From: CG2-30-40-21 sp043806395
GTDB taxonomy: Bacteria; UBA9089; CG2-30-40-21
Reading direction: 5' to 3'
Assembly: GCA_043806395.1 (NCBI GenBank)
Contig: JAZDHC010000094.1
Span: forward strand, 1 to 13,747
Length of the DNA stretch: 13,747 nt
Below, piece by piece: positions 1-5,924 of this stretch. How positions within the stretch are numbered: the stretch's first letter is position 1; each line of letters opens with the position of its first letter. A program made the translations under genes and the position numbers. The notes under the pieces were generated by a model. That model worked only from the letters and a program-made list of their open reading frames with translations. It was not told the DNA's origin and did no database searches.

Positions 1-138
1 GTAAGGTAAAAGGGAACAGGGAAGAGATTAAAGGGAAAAGGGAAAAAGCTGGAAAAAGGGGAAAAAGAAACATAATTCTCTCTCTTTTCCATTTTCCCCT
101 ACTTTCCCCTTTTCCCTTATTTACACCTGAGTAGTTAC
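1..138. repeat. Purine/pyrimidine palindromic element with IS66-like right end
   Basis: The + strand is almost all purine from 1 to 70 (runs of GGGAAAA) and almost all pyrimidine from about 77 to 120. The right half read on the other strand resembles the left half with mismatches, so the region can fold into a long imperfect hairpin. It ends at 128-138 with TGAGTAGTTAC, the same terminus as the MITE at 10077-10198. The matching left end (GTAACTACTCA) is not in the window and would lie just upstream of base 1. No gene is seen here. It precedes the peptidase gene. Confidence 0.6.
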
Positions 139-189
139 GAAAAAAGAATGAAAATGAACCGTCCCCATATACAAACAATAGAGGATAAG

Positions 190-1125
190 ATGTGGCTAAA
201 GATCTTGTTGACAATAATTATCATGATGATCCCGATTAATGCTACGGCTAATTGGCAGGTCATAAAGGATTTGCATTTTGTTGTCACCTTCACCGAGAAT
301 GACCAGAAAATAGCAGAAACTACTCTCAGGATAGCTCATAATTTCCATTCACAGGTTAGTTTACATCTTGGCGGCTATACCATGAATACGCCAGTCTACA
401 TCATCATTGCCCCGTCCAGAGAGGTATTTGAGAATCTGGGTGGTGTTAAGGAAGAATGGGCAGTTGGTCTGGCTACAGGGAATAATCGGATTGTTATCTT
501 TTCCCCAAGAAAATTTGGAGGAAAATCAGAGATAGAGCGGCTGATACGGCATGAATACACCCATATATTATTACATCAGGCAACAGGGGGGCATTTTGTG
601 CCAAGATGGCTGAATGAAGGACTGGCAATGTATTATGAGTCCATCGTTTGGCGTATTCCGGATGATATTCGATTAACTGAGGCAGTTTTAACCCATTCCA
701 TTATTCCACTTGATTTGTTGAATTGGTATTTTCCATCTGATCGAAAAAGGGCAGAACTGGCATATAGCCAGAGCTCAGATGTTGTAGGTTACATCATAAA
801 AGAGTATGGACATGATAGACTTAAGCAGTTGATTGGAGAGATTGCCAGAGGGCAAGATATTGACACGGCCATGATAAACTCGCTTGGTATTGATTCCTCA
901 TCCCTTGAAACAGCATGGCATACAACCTTGAGCAAAAGGTATCAATGGTTCTATATTATCACCAATACTACCATTATCTGGGCGGCATTGCCTATTATCT
1001 GTATCATCGCTTATATCCGTAAAAAAAGACAGGGAGAGAGGAAGAAGAGGCAATGGGAGATTGAGGATGGGATGCTGTTATCAGAAAAGGGCAGGTGCGA
1101 GACCTGCCCCTACGAGAATGGTTAA
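190..1125 (+). CDS. Membrane-anchored gluzincin (peptidase MA-like) metalloprotease
   Basis: Predicted zinc metallopeptidase of the gluzincin (peptidase MA-like) type acting outside the cytoplasmic membrane. Seen: an N-terminal hydrophobic segment (about residues 3-16) ending in NATA, like a signal peptide; an HEYTH zinc motif (His121, Glu122, His125); the downstream glutamate in WLNEGLAMY (Glu143) as likely third ligand; and a C-terminal membrane helix (about 253-276) followed by a very basic tail. I chose the ATG at 190 (311 aa) because GAGG lies 5 bases upstream and it starts directly on the signal sequence; an in-frame ATG at 148 would add 14 polar residues without a good ribosome site. 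The last 11 or so residues, including two cysteines, are encoded by an intergenic-type hairpin repeat. Substrate unknown. The gene converges with tRNA-Lys, with 6 bp between. Confidence 0.8.
   Translation: MWLKILLTIIIMMIPINATANWQVIKDLHFVVTFTENDQKIAETTLRIAHNFHSQVSLHLGGYTMNTPVYIIIAPSREVFENLGGVKEEWAVGLATGNNRIVIFSPRKFGGKSEIERLIRHEYTHILLHQATGGHFVPRWLNEGLAMYYESIVWRIPDDIRLTEAVLTHSIIPLDLLNWYFPSDRKRAELAYSQSSDVVGYIIKEYGHDRLKQLIGEIARGQDIDTAMINSLGIDSSSLETAWHTTLSKRYQWFYIITNTTIIWAALPIICIIAYIRKKRQGERKKRQWEIEDGMLLSEKGRCETCPYENG
1089..1116 (-). repeat. REP-like unit (GTAG family) inside the peptidase 3' end; possible tRNA terminator
   Basis: Read on the minus strand: CTCGTAG head, then arm GGGCAGGT, loop CTCGC, arm ACCTGCCC (perfect 8-bp stem, 1089-1109). 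On the minus strand the stem is followed by TTTTCTGA, so it could also act as an intrinsic terminator for the leftward tRNA-Lys transcript. On the + strand it encodes the end of the peptidase. Same family as 2799-2825 and the inverted pair at 13680-13741. Confidence 0.7.
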
Positions 1126-1131
1126 AATAAT

Positions 1132-1207
1132 TGGTGGGTCGTGCTGGTCTCGAACCAGCCACACTCGGCTTAAAAGGCCGATGCTCTACCCGATGAGCTA
1201 ACGACCC
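1132..1207 (-). tRNA. tRNA-Lys (anticodon UUU)
   Basis: The minus strand folds as a complete cloverleaf: acceptor GGGTCGT/ACGACCC, D stem GCTC/GAGC, anticodon stem TCGGC/GCCGA with loop CTTTTAA (anticodon at 1172-1174), T stem GCTGG/CCAGC with loop TTCGAGA, discriminator A and an encoded CCA (1132-1134). It reads AAA/AAG lysine codons. A perfect consensus promoter lies just upstream. Confidence 0.97.
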
Positions 1208-1225
1208 ACTCAAGATATAAAATAT

Positions 1226-1254
1226 ATTATAACAGAATAATTCCTATTTGTCAA
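1226..1254 (-). promoter_or_regulatory. Sigma-70 promoter of tRNA-Lys
   Basis: On the minus strand: -35 TTGACA (1249-1254), 17-bp spacer, -10 TATAAT (1226-1231), about 19 bp before the mature tRNA 5' end. Both hexamers are exact consensus. The -35 lies in the loop of the 12-bp inverted repeat 1233-1266. Confidence 0.92.
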
Positions 1255-1280
1255 GGAATTATTCTGCGGTGCAGAATAAT
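1233..1280. promoter_or_regulatory. Nested inverted repeats between two divergent promoters; candidate operator
   Basis: CAGAATAATTCC (1233-1244) and GGAATTATTCTG (1255-1266) form a perfect 12-bp inverted repeat with a 10-bp loop. ATTATTCTGC (1258-1267) then pairs with GCAGAATAAT (1271-1280), a perfect 10-bp repeat with a 3-base loop. CAGAATAAT thus occurs three times in alternating orientation. The array covers the tRNA promoter spacer and stops 6 bp before the likely rrf2 -35 box. Operator for the adjacent Rrf2 regulator is an inference; a simple structural repeat is the alternative. Confidence 0.5.
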
Positions 1281-1285
1281 AATTG

Positions 1286-1314
1286 TTGACAAAATTGCTC
1301 AGTTATGGTATTCT
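1286..1314 (+). promoter_or_regulatory. Probable promoter of the rrf2-thi4-DUF39-ferredoxin operon
   Basis: TTGACA (1286-1291), 17-bp spacer, TATTCT (1309-1314; 4 of 6 match). It would give a leader of about 180 nt that consists mostly of repeat DNA. No other good promoter is seen before 1506. Confidence 0.5.
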
Positions 1315-1323
1315 TTATAAATT

Positions 1324-1480
1324 GTAACTACTCACCACGAAGATGCGAAGAGTTGATTGGTTGATTGGTTGATAAGTTGATGGGTTGATGGGAAATGTTT
1401 ATGAATTATGAATTCGTGTTCCTTCAACTCATCAACTCATCAACCTATGTATTATCTGTGTTTCTGTGGTGAATTCCTTT
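1324..1480. repeat. Degenerate IS66-like MITE with inverted 8-mer arrays
   Basis: The left end GTAACTACTCACCACG (1324-1339) matches the inverted right end of the MITE at 10077-10198. The right part (about 1454-1480, containing CTGTGGTGAATTCC) resembles the other side of that MITE, but the terminal GTAGTTAC is lost. Inside are five tandem 8-mers of type TTGATTGG/TTGATGGG (1353-1392) and three tandem 8-mers CAACTCAT/CAACCTAT (1425-1448) on the opposite strand, able to pair. With the flanking promoters this accounts for the non-coding stretch 1208-1505; no other gene is seen in it. Confidence 0.65.
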
Positions 1481-1505
1481 ATCTGAATCCCAAAGGGGTG
1501 TTAAA

Positions 1506-1955
1506 ATGTGGCTTTCTACAAAAGGCAGGTATGCAGTTCGTATAATGCTTGAGTTGGCACTCCATGATAAAGGAAAAATTGTATCTGTCAGGGAAATCTC
1601 TGGCAATCAGGAGATTACACCTCAATATGTAGAACAAATAATGGTCAAGTTGAGAAAGGCAGGTTTGATAGAAAGTATTCGCGGACCAGCTGGTGGTTAT
1701 CGACTTGCAAAAGAGGCAGCTTCTATTACAACCGGGGATATAATCAGGCCATTAGAAGGACATATTGGTCCTGTCTTTTGTGTTGATCCCCTGACAAGCA
1801 AAAAGCAGTGCCATCGATCTTCAGCGTGTGCTACCAAGCTACTATGGAAAAGGGTTGGGGAAAAGATAGCTGAGGTATTGGATACAACCACGCTTGATGA
1901 TCTGGTGAAGATGGATAGGGAGATACAAGAACAAGCGGTGAATAAATTTAATTAA
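1506..1955 (+). CDS. Rrf2/IscR-family Fe-S transcriptional regulator
   Basis: DNA-binding regulator of the Rrf2 family (149 aa, normal length). The N-terminal winged helix shows the family start STKGRYAVRIMLELA and the wing IRGPAGGYRLAK (about 58-69). Three cysteines, Cys92, Cys102 and Cys108, sit where IscR-type members hold a [2Fe-2S] cluster, so it may sense iron-sulfur status, redox or sulfide-linked signals. Spacing of the first two Cys (10) is longer than in E. coli IscR. The start has AAAGGGG 7-8 bases upstream. It is first in an operon: thi4 begins 11 bp after its stop. Inference: it controls the downstream sulfide-using enzymes and itself, possibly through the inverted repeats at 1233-1280. 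Whether it is functionally IscR-, CymR- or NsrR-like cannot be decided here. Confidence 0.9.
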   Translation: MWLSTKGRYAVRIMLELALHDKGKIVSVREISGNQEITPQYVEQIMVKLRKAGLIESIRGPAGGYRLAKEAASITTGDIIRPLEGHIGPVFCVDPLTSKKQCHRSSACATKLLWKRVGEKIAEVLDTTTLDDLVKMDREIQEQAVNKFN

Positions 1956-1966
1956 GGAGGCTTTTC

Positions 1967-2746
1967 ATGCAGTTAGATGATGTTGTTATTTCAAGGGCAA
2001 TAGTAGAGAGTTGGAGCAAGGATTTACTTGATTCACTTGATATTGATGTTGCCATTGTTGGTGGTGGACCAGCAGGTTTGACATGTGGTTATTATTTAGC
2101 AAAAAAAAGGTTGAAGGTAGTGCTATTTGAACGCAATCTTTCTATTGGCGGCGGTATGTGGGGCGGCGGTATGATGTACAATAAGTGTGTATTTCAACAG
2201 GAATCCCTGCCAATCTTAGAGGAGTTTGGGATAAAGACACACAAGTATGAAGATGGATATTATATTACTAATTCCATAGAAACGGTTACCACCCTCTGCT
2301 CTGGTGCCATCAAGGCGGGCTTGAGGATACTTAATCTTATCGGGGTTGAGGATGTAATGATTCGTCAGGAGGGTGTTACTGGTCTGGTGTTAAACTGGAC
2401 TGCGGTAACTATGGCAAAATTGCATATTGATCCGCTTACCATCAGGGCAAAGGCTATAGTTGATGCTACGGGTCACGCGGCAGAGGTGGCTGGAATAATT
2501 GTACGAAAGATTGGGAAAAAGCTTCTTACTGAAACAGGGGAGATGTTAGGGGAAAAACCTATGTGGGCAGAGGTTGGCGAACGCACTATTGTGGAAAATA
2601 CTAAGGAAATATACCCTGGCGTTTTTGTGGCTGGTATGTCGGCTAATGCTGTATTTGGAGGACCAAGGATGGGTCCGATATTTGGCGGGATGCTGCTTTC
2701 AGGGAAACAGGCAGCGAATATTATTACAGCAAGACTGTCTGAATAA
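1967..2746 (+). CDS. thi4: Thi4-family thiazole synthase, probably sulfide-dependent
   Basis: Makes the thiazole half of thiamine from NAD, glycine and a sulfur source. Seen: 259 aa with the FAD/NAD-type dinucleotide fold VGGGPAGLTCG (31-41), acidic FER (54-56), the Gly-rich GGGMWGGGMM (61-70), ATGH (167-170) and the C-terminal family signature GPRMGPIFGGMLLSG (232-246). The yeast enzyme sacrifices Cys205; an ungapped alignment from the GH pair puts Ile178 there, and the only cysteines are 40, 74 and 111. This fits the catalytic, sulfide-using type of anaerobes (known from methanococcal Thi4) rather than the suicide type. Such proteins are often mislabelled ribose-1,5-bisphosphate isomerase. 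Strong ribosome site AAGGAGG 6 bases before the ATG. No TPP riboswitch was seen upstream. Confidence 0.92.
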   Translation: MQLDDVVISRAIVESWSKDLLDSLDIDVAIVGGGPAGLTCGYYLAKKRLKVVLFERNLSIGGGMWGGGMMYNKCVFQQESLPILEEFGIKTHKYEDGYYITNSIETVTTLCSGAIKAGLRILNLIGVEDVMIRQEGVTGLVLNWTAVTMAKLHIDPLTIRAKAIVDATGHAAEVAGIIVRKIGKKLLTETGEMLGEKPMWAEVGERTIVENTKEIYPGVFVAGMSANAVFGGPRMGPIFGGMLLSGKQAANIITARLSE

Positions 2747-2753
2747 AAGATTA

Positions 2754-2862
2754 TATCCACAGATTACACAGATGAATATAGAGAAAACAGAACGAAATCG
2801 TAGGGGCAGACCTGTGTGTCTGCCCTGACAATTTCTCTACTCTTTTCATTAATCTGTGGATA
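2754..2862. repeat. TATCCACAG palindromic element (109 bp) with a nested REP-like unit
   Basis: Perfect 13-bp terminal inverted repeats TATCCACAGATTA (2754-2766) and its complement (2850-2862). The same ends occur at 4512-4621. The GTAG-family hairpin at 2799-2825 sits inside it, so one repeat appears to have landed in another. It lies between thi4 and the DUF39 gene without visibly interrupting the operon. Confidence 0.75.
2799..2825 (+). repeat. REP-like unit (GTAG family), single copy
   Basis: CGTAG head, then arm GGGCAGAC (2804-2811), loop CTGTGT, arm GTCTGCCC (2818-2825). Differs from the copy at 13680-13706 only by one base pair, changed on both arms together (C:G here, T:A there). Confidence 0.8.
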
Positions 2863-2893
2863 AATTCTCTTCTATGAAAAAGGAGATAATATA

Positions 2894-4087
2894 ATGCCAA
2901 AAACAATTGCTGAGATTAATGAACGGATTAAAAAGGGTGATGCAGTGGTTGTTACTGCTGAAGAGATTATTGATATTGTGGATAAAAAAGGGGTCAGTCA
3001 GGCAGCTAAGGAAGTAGATGTGGTTACTACCGCTACCTTTGGTCCAATGTGTTCCTCTGGCTTTTACTTTAACTTTGGGCATTCCAAACCAAGGATCAGG
3101 GCACAGAAGGTATGGCTGAATAATGTTCCTGCTTATGGCGGGTTGGCTGCGGTTGATGCCTATCTGGGTGCTACGGAATTACCGGAAAATGATCCCACAA
3201 ATACCATCTATCCAGGGGCATTCAAGTATGGTGGTGCTCATATCATTGAGGATTTGGTATCTGGCAAGGCCGTTCAATTCAAGGCTACCTCTTATGGTAC
3301 GGATTGTTATCCACGAAAAGAGATAGAAACCATTATCAATCTTAATGATATGAATGAGGCAGTGCTTTTCAATCCAAGGAATGCTTATCAAAATTATAAT
3401 GTAGGTGTAAACCTTTCAGACAAGGTGATATATACCTATATGGGAATATTACAGCCCCGGATGGGTAATGCCAACTATTCCAGTGCCGGACAATTATCAC
3501 CCTTATTAAACGATCCGCTATATCTTACCATTGGCATTGGGACCAGAATATTCCTTGGCGGTGGAATAGGCTATGTTGTCTGGCAGGGTACACAACATAA
3601 CCCATGTGCCCTACGCGGCGAAAATAAGGTGCCGAAAAGAGGAGCTGGTACCTTAACCGTTCTGGGTGATTTGAAACAGATGAGTTCAGCATGGCTCAAG
3701 GGTGTAAGTATGACTGGTTATGGGGTTAGTATGGCTGTAGGGATTGGCGTGCCCATTCCCATTCTCAATGAAGAGATATGCCAATTTGCAGCTGTCAGGG
3801 ATGAGGAGATTTATGCTCCGGTGATAGATTATAGCCAAACATATCCACAAAGGGAAACAGATGTCTTAGCTGAGGTAAATTATGCTCAACTAAAGAGTGG
3901 CAAAATACTGCTGGAAGGCAAGGAAGTACCTACCGGTGGGCTTTCAAGCTATGCTAAGGCAAGGGAAATAGCCAGTATTCTTAAGGAATGGATTCAAAAG
4001 GGTGATTTTCTCCTGACTGAGAAGGTAGCATCTCTGCCATCTTCCGATTCAGGGATAAGTCTGAAGCCGTTGAAAGAAAGGGGATAG
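2894..4087 (+). CDS. L-aspartate semialdehyde sulfurtransferase (DUF39/COG1900, homocysteine biosynthesis)
   Basis: Member of the DUF39 (COG1900) family, described in methanogens and anaerobic bacteria as forming homocysteine directly from aspartate semialdehyde and sulfide, bypassing O-acyl-homoserine. Seen: 397 aa, N-terminal KTIAEINERI typical of the family, conserved TFGPMCSSGF (Cys53), YGTDCYP (Cys138), the glycine-rich LGGGIGYVVWQGTQHNP (221-237, then Cys238) and a fourth Cys296. There are no C-terminal CBS domains, unlike some archaeal members. Ribosome site AAGGAG 8 bases before the ATG. The next gene, 8 bp downstream, is the ferredoxin partner always discussed with this family (MA1821/MA1822 arrangement). 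Together with thi4 it makes a cluster that uses sulfide. The family call is firm; which cysteine carries the persulfide is not decided here. Confidence 0.9.
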   Translation: MPKTIAEINERIKKGDAVVVTAEEIIDIVDKKGVSQAAKEVDVVTTATFGPMCSSGFYFNFGHSKPRIRAQKVWLNNVPAYGGLAAVDAYLGATELPENDPTNTIYPGAFKYGGAHIIEDLVSGKAVQFKATSYGTDCYPRKEIETIINLNDMNEAVLFNPRNAYQNYNVGVNLSDKVIYTYMGILQPRMGNANYSSAGQLSPLLNDPLYLTIGIGTRIFLGGGIGYVVWQGTQHNPCALRGENKVPKRGAGTLTVLGDLKQMSSAWLKGVSMTGYGVSMAVGIGVPIPILNEEICQFAAVRDEEIYAPVIDYSQTYPQRETDVLAEVNYAQLKSGKILLEGKEVPTGGLSSYAKAREIASILKEWIQKGDFLLTEKVASLPSSDSGISLKPLKERG

Positions 4088-4095
4088 GAGGATAC

Positions 4096-4500
4096 ATGAA
4101 AAAACGAGTTGTTTTAACCTTTCCAAAACAAACCATTGAAGAGCCAATTACTTACCATTTGATTCGGGATTATGATCTGATGGTTAATATTTTGAGTGCC
4201 AAGGTTAATCCAAATGAAGAAGGAAGGATGGTAATAGAGCTGATTGGACAAAATGAAAGGCTGAATAATGGTATTGAATACTTGAAGGGATTAGGTGTAG
4301 CCATTCAACCATTAGCTCAGGATGTAACATGGGATGAACAAAAGTGTATCCATTGCACGGCCTGTATTCCCTTGTGTCCATCTCATGCCTTAAGTGTGGA
4401 TCGCAGCCAGATGCTGGTTTCGTTTAATTCTGATCGTTGTATTGTTTGTGGATTGTGCCTTCAGGCATGTCCGTATCATGCGATAGAGATACAATTTTAG
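4096..4500 (+). CDS. NIL-domain 2x[4Fe-4S] ferredoxin, sulfurtransferase partner
   Basis: Iron-sulfur partner of the DUF39 enzyme in homocysteine synthesis, probably supplying electrons to reduce a persulfide on it. Seen: an N-terminal NIL domain (about 1-75), then two CxxCxxCxxxC clusters, Cys84/87/90/94 and Cys115/118/121/125, with the usual proline after the last Cys of each (CPSHA, CPYHA). Length of 134 aa is usual for the type. Strong ribosome site AGGAGG 4 bases before the ATG; 8 bp separate it from the upstream stop, so translation is probably coupled. It is the last gene of the operon; a 110-bp palindrome follows 11 bp after the stop. Confidence 0.93.
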   Translation: MKKRVVLTFPKQTIEEPITYHLIRDYDLMVNILSAKVNPNEEGRMVIELIGQNERLNNGIEYLKGLGVAIQPLAQDVTWDEQKCIHCTACIPLCPSHALSVDRSQMLVSFNSDRCIVCGLCLQACPYHAIEIQF

Positions 4501-4511
4501 AATGCAAAGAA

Positions 4512-4621
4512 AATCTATCCGCAGATTACGCAGATTACGCAGATTGAGGAAAGAAAGGGAATGGATAAGAGTGATCCAATTGTCTTTAATCTGTGAAATC
4601 TGCGTAATCTGTGGATAGATT
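4512..4621. repeat. TATCCACAG palindromic element, second copy; possible bidirectional terminator
   Basis: 25-bp terminal inverted repeats (4512-4536 and 4597-4621), 24 of 25 matching, the exception still allowing a G-U pair. The ends contain TATCC[GA]CAGATTACGCAG, as in 2754-2862; the two elements are nearly equal in length (109 and 110 bp). The sub-repeat CAGATTACG is doubled in the left arm. It fills the gap between the convergent ferredoxin and PHP genes and could stop transcription from both sides, though no clear U-tract is seen. Confidence 0.78.
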
Positions 4622-4624
4622 CTC

Positions 4625-5221
4625 TTAAAACATCTTCATCGCCTGAAACCGTCCCCCTTTTAATGCACAAACAAGTCCAGCCTCATCCTTAATCTCTTTA
4701 TCAAAAAAGGTTGCATACTTGCCTATCTGAAGGGCAGTATGGGCATCACTTCCACCCACACCAGGAATACCCAATTTAAGACTTGCCAGCCATGACAGGA
4801 TATTCATATCCTCTGAAGAATTTCCATTTAATACCTCAATGGCATCAATACCCTTTATTTCATAGATTTTATTCCCCATGCTTGGAGCACCACTGCGAAA
4901 TGGGTGAGCGGCAATAACCACCCCACCTAAGCTATGTACCCATGGAATAAGCTCGGCTAATGGTATACCCGATTGAACAAATTCTGAAAATCCAAAGGTA
5001 AGCACATCACCTTCAAGGCATCTAATCTCCATCCCACCAAGAACTAAAAGATTATGCCCGGCTGCTTTTTCCTTAACTATCTCTATTGCATTACGATTAT
5101 GATGGTCAGTAATACAGACCCCATCTAATTTGACCCTTTTTGCCATCTTAATAACATCATTTATCTCTATAACACTACATGGAGACCCAAGTACTGTATG
5201 TATATGCATATCTATTAACAT
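4625..5221 (-). CDS. PHP-domain metal-dependent phosphoesterase
   Basis: Small stand-alone PHP-fold phosphoesterase, 198 aa. Seen: motif I DMHIHT (His6, His8), motif II ITDHHN (Asp39, His40), Glu65 in GMEIR, His106 in AAHPFR, and GGSDAH (Asp159, His161): the full set of metal ligands. Substrate is not predictable; relatives act on nucleotides or small phosphates. It overlaps the end of the DedA gene by 7 bp, indicating translational coupling, and is last in the gltX unit. Its stop codon lies 3 bp from the palindromic element at 4512-4621. Confidence 0.88.
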   Translation of the reverse strand: MLIDMHIHTVLGSPCSVIEINDVIKMAKRVKLDGVCITDHHNRNAIEIVKEKAAGHNLLVLGGMEIRCLEGDVLTFGFSEFVQSGIPLAELIPWVHSLGGVVIAAHPFRSGAPSMGNKIYEIKGIDAIEVLNGNSSEDMNILSWLASLKLGIPGVGGSDAHTALQIGKYATFFDKEIKDEAGLVCALKGGRFQAMKMF

Positions 5222-5841
5222 TTTCCCCCACGATAATTTATACTAATCGAACCATTACCCCTCTTTAATCTCATCCCAATAAATATTCCCAGCAAAACAA
5301 GAAGGAATATACCCACAATCATATTAAGGCTAAAAAATATCCTCTCAATACCCTTCCACTCCTCTCCCATAAACAACCCTATGCAAACAAGCACCATGCA
5401 CCATGGCAATGAACCAACTACAGTACAAGCAATAAACCTTAAAAAGTTCATCTTTCCAATTCCAGCGGGTAAAGAGATGAAGGTTCTAATTATCGGCACA
5501 TTCCTTGATAAAAATACTACCCTTTCCCCTTGCCTGAGAAACCATGATTCAAGTATTTTCATATCATTCCCAACAATAAGCAAATATTTACCATATTTTG
5601 ACAGCAATGGTCTGCCAACATAATAACCAATACCATAAGACAAAACTGCCCCGATCAGATCCCCTATTGTCCCTAAAAGGATAACCATCCAGATATTAAA
5701 CTTGCCGGTTGAAACCAGAAAGCCTGAAAATGACATGACTGTCTCACTTGCTGTTGGAAGGCATAGACTCTCCATAATCATGGACAACAAAACCCCGATA
5801 TAACCCCAGCCCTCAATAATAGCCTTTAGTATTCCATCCAT
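5215..5841 (-). CDS. DedA/VTT-family inner-membrane protein
   Basis: DedA (SNARE-associated/VTT) membrane protein, 208 aa. The family is linked to envelope homeostasis and lipid-carrier transport (undecaprenyl phosphate or phospholipid scrambling). Seen: hydrophobic N-terminal helix; the acidic re-entrant motif with Glu24, Pro29 and Glu33 (ESLCLPTASE); GDLIGAVLSYGIGYYVGR (60-77); the signature with Arg113 and Arg119 followed by AGIGKMNFLRF (126-136); and two C-terminal membrane helices. Strong ribosome site AGGAGG 6 bases before the ATG. It lies 64 bp after the HD-GYP stop, the gap being filled by REP-like units, and overlaps the PHP gene. Member-specific substrate unknown. Confidence 0.9.
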   Translation of the reverse strand: MDGILKAIIEGWGYIGVLLSMIMESLCLPTASETVMSFSGFLVSTGKFNIWMVILLGTIGDLIGAVLSYGIGYYVGRPLLSKYGKYLLIVGNDMKILESWFLRQGERVVFLSRNVPIIRTFISLPAGIGKMNFLRFIACTVVGSLPWCMVLVCIGLFMGEEWKGIERIFFSLNMIVGIFLLVLLGIFIGMRLKRGNGSISINYRGGKC

Positions 5842-5860
5842 TTTTTTCCTCCTTATTTAA

Positions 5861-5885
5861 CGGAGGGCGGACATTCCTGTCCGCC
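5861..5885 (+). repeat. REP-like unit (GGAG family), copy a
   Basis: CGGAG head, arm GGCGGACA (5866-5873), loop TTCC, arm TGTCCGCC (5878-5885): perfect 8-bp stem. Opposite orientation to the two units that follow at 5900-5924 and 5931-5955, so the cluster is an inverted pair plus one. Confidence 0.8.
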
Positions 5886-5899
5886 ACTTTACATCAAGA

Positions 5900-5924
5900 A
5901 ACGGGTTAGAAAACCCGCCCTCCG
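5900..5924 (-). repeat. REP-like unit (GGAG family), copy b, coding the HD-GYP stop
   Basis: On the minus strand: CGGAG head, arm GGCGGGTT, loop TTCT, arm AACCCGTT; the last two pairs of the stem are lost compared with copy c. It shares 25 identical bases with copy c (5902-5926 and 5933-5957), 31 bp apart. The HD-GYP reading frame ends inside it. Confidence 0.8.

Noticed and set aside
148..189. Longer peptidase start at 148
   Set aside because: No good ribosome site, and the extra 14 residues are polar ahead of the signal sequence; the ATG at 190 has GAGG 5 bases upstream.
1353..1448. Possible CRISPR array
   Set aside because: The units are 8 bp, directly adjacent and without spacers.
1324..1505. 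Possible TPP riboswitch before the thi4 operon
   Set aside because: I searched the leader and the thi4 upstream region for the conserved thi-box pieces (CTGAGA and the downstream ACC/CTGAT parts) and saw none; the leader is repeat DNA.
2574..2828. 84-codon frame overlapping the thi4 end
   Set aside because: It is in another frame of thi4 and continues into the repeat element; no ribosome site or family match.
2894..4087. ThiC, expected beside thi4
   Set aside because: The protein lacks ThiC's C-terminal cluster motif (CxxCxxxxC) and matches DUF39/COG1900 throughout, with the NIL ferredoxin adjacent.
4512..4621. Plain intrinsic terminator
   Set aside because: No U-tract follows either arm; the matched ends at 2754-2862 show it is a repeat element, though it may still hinder transcription.
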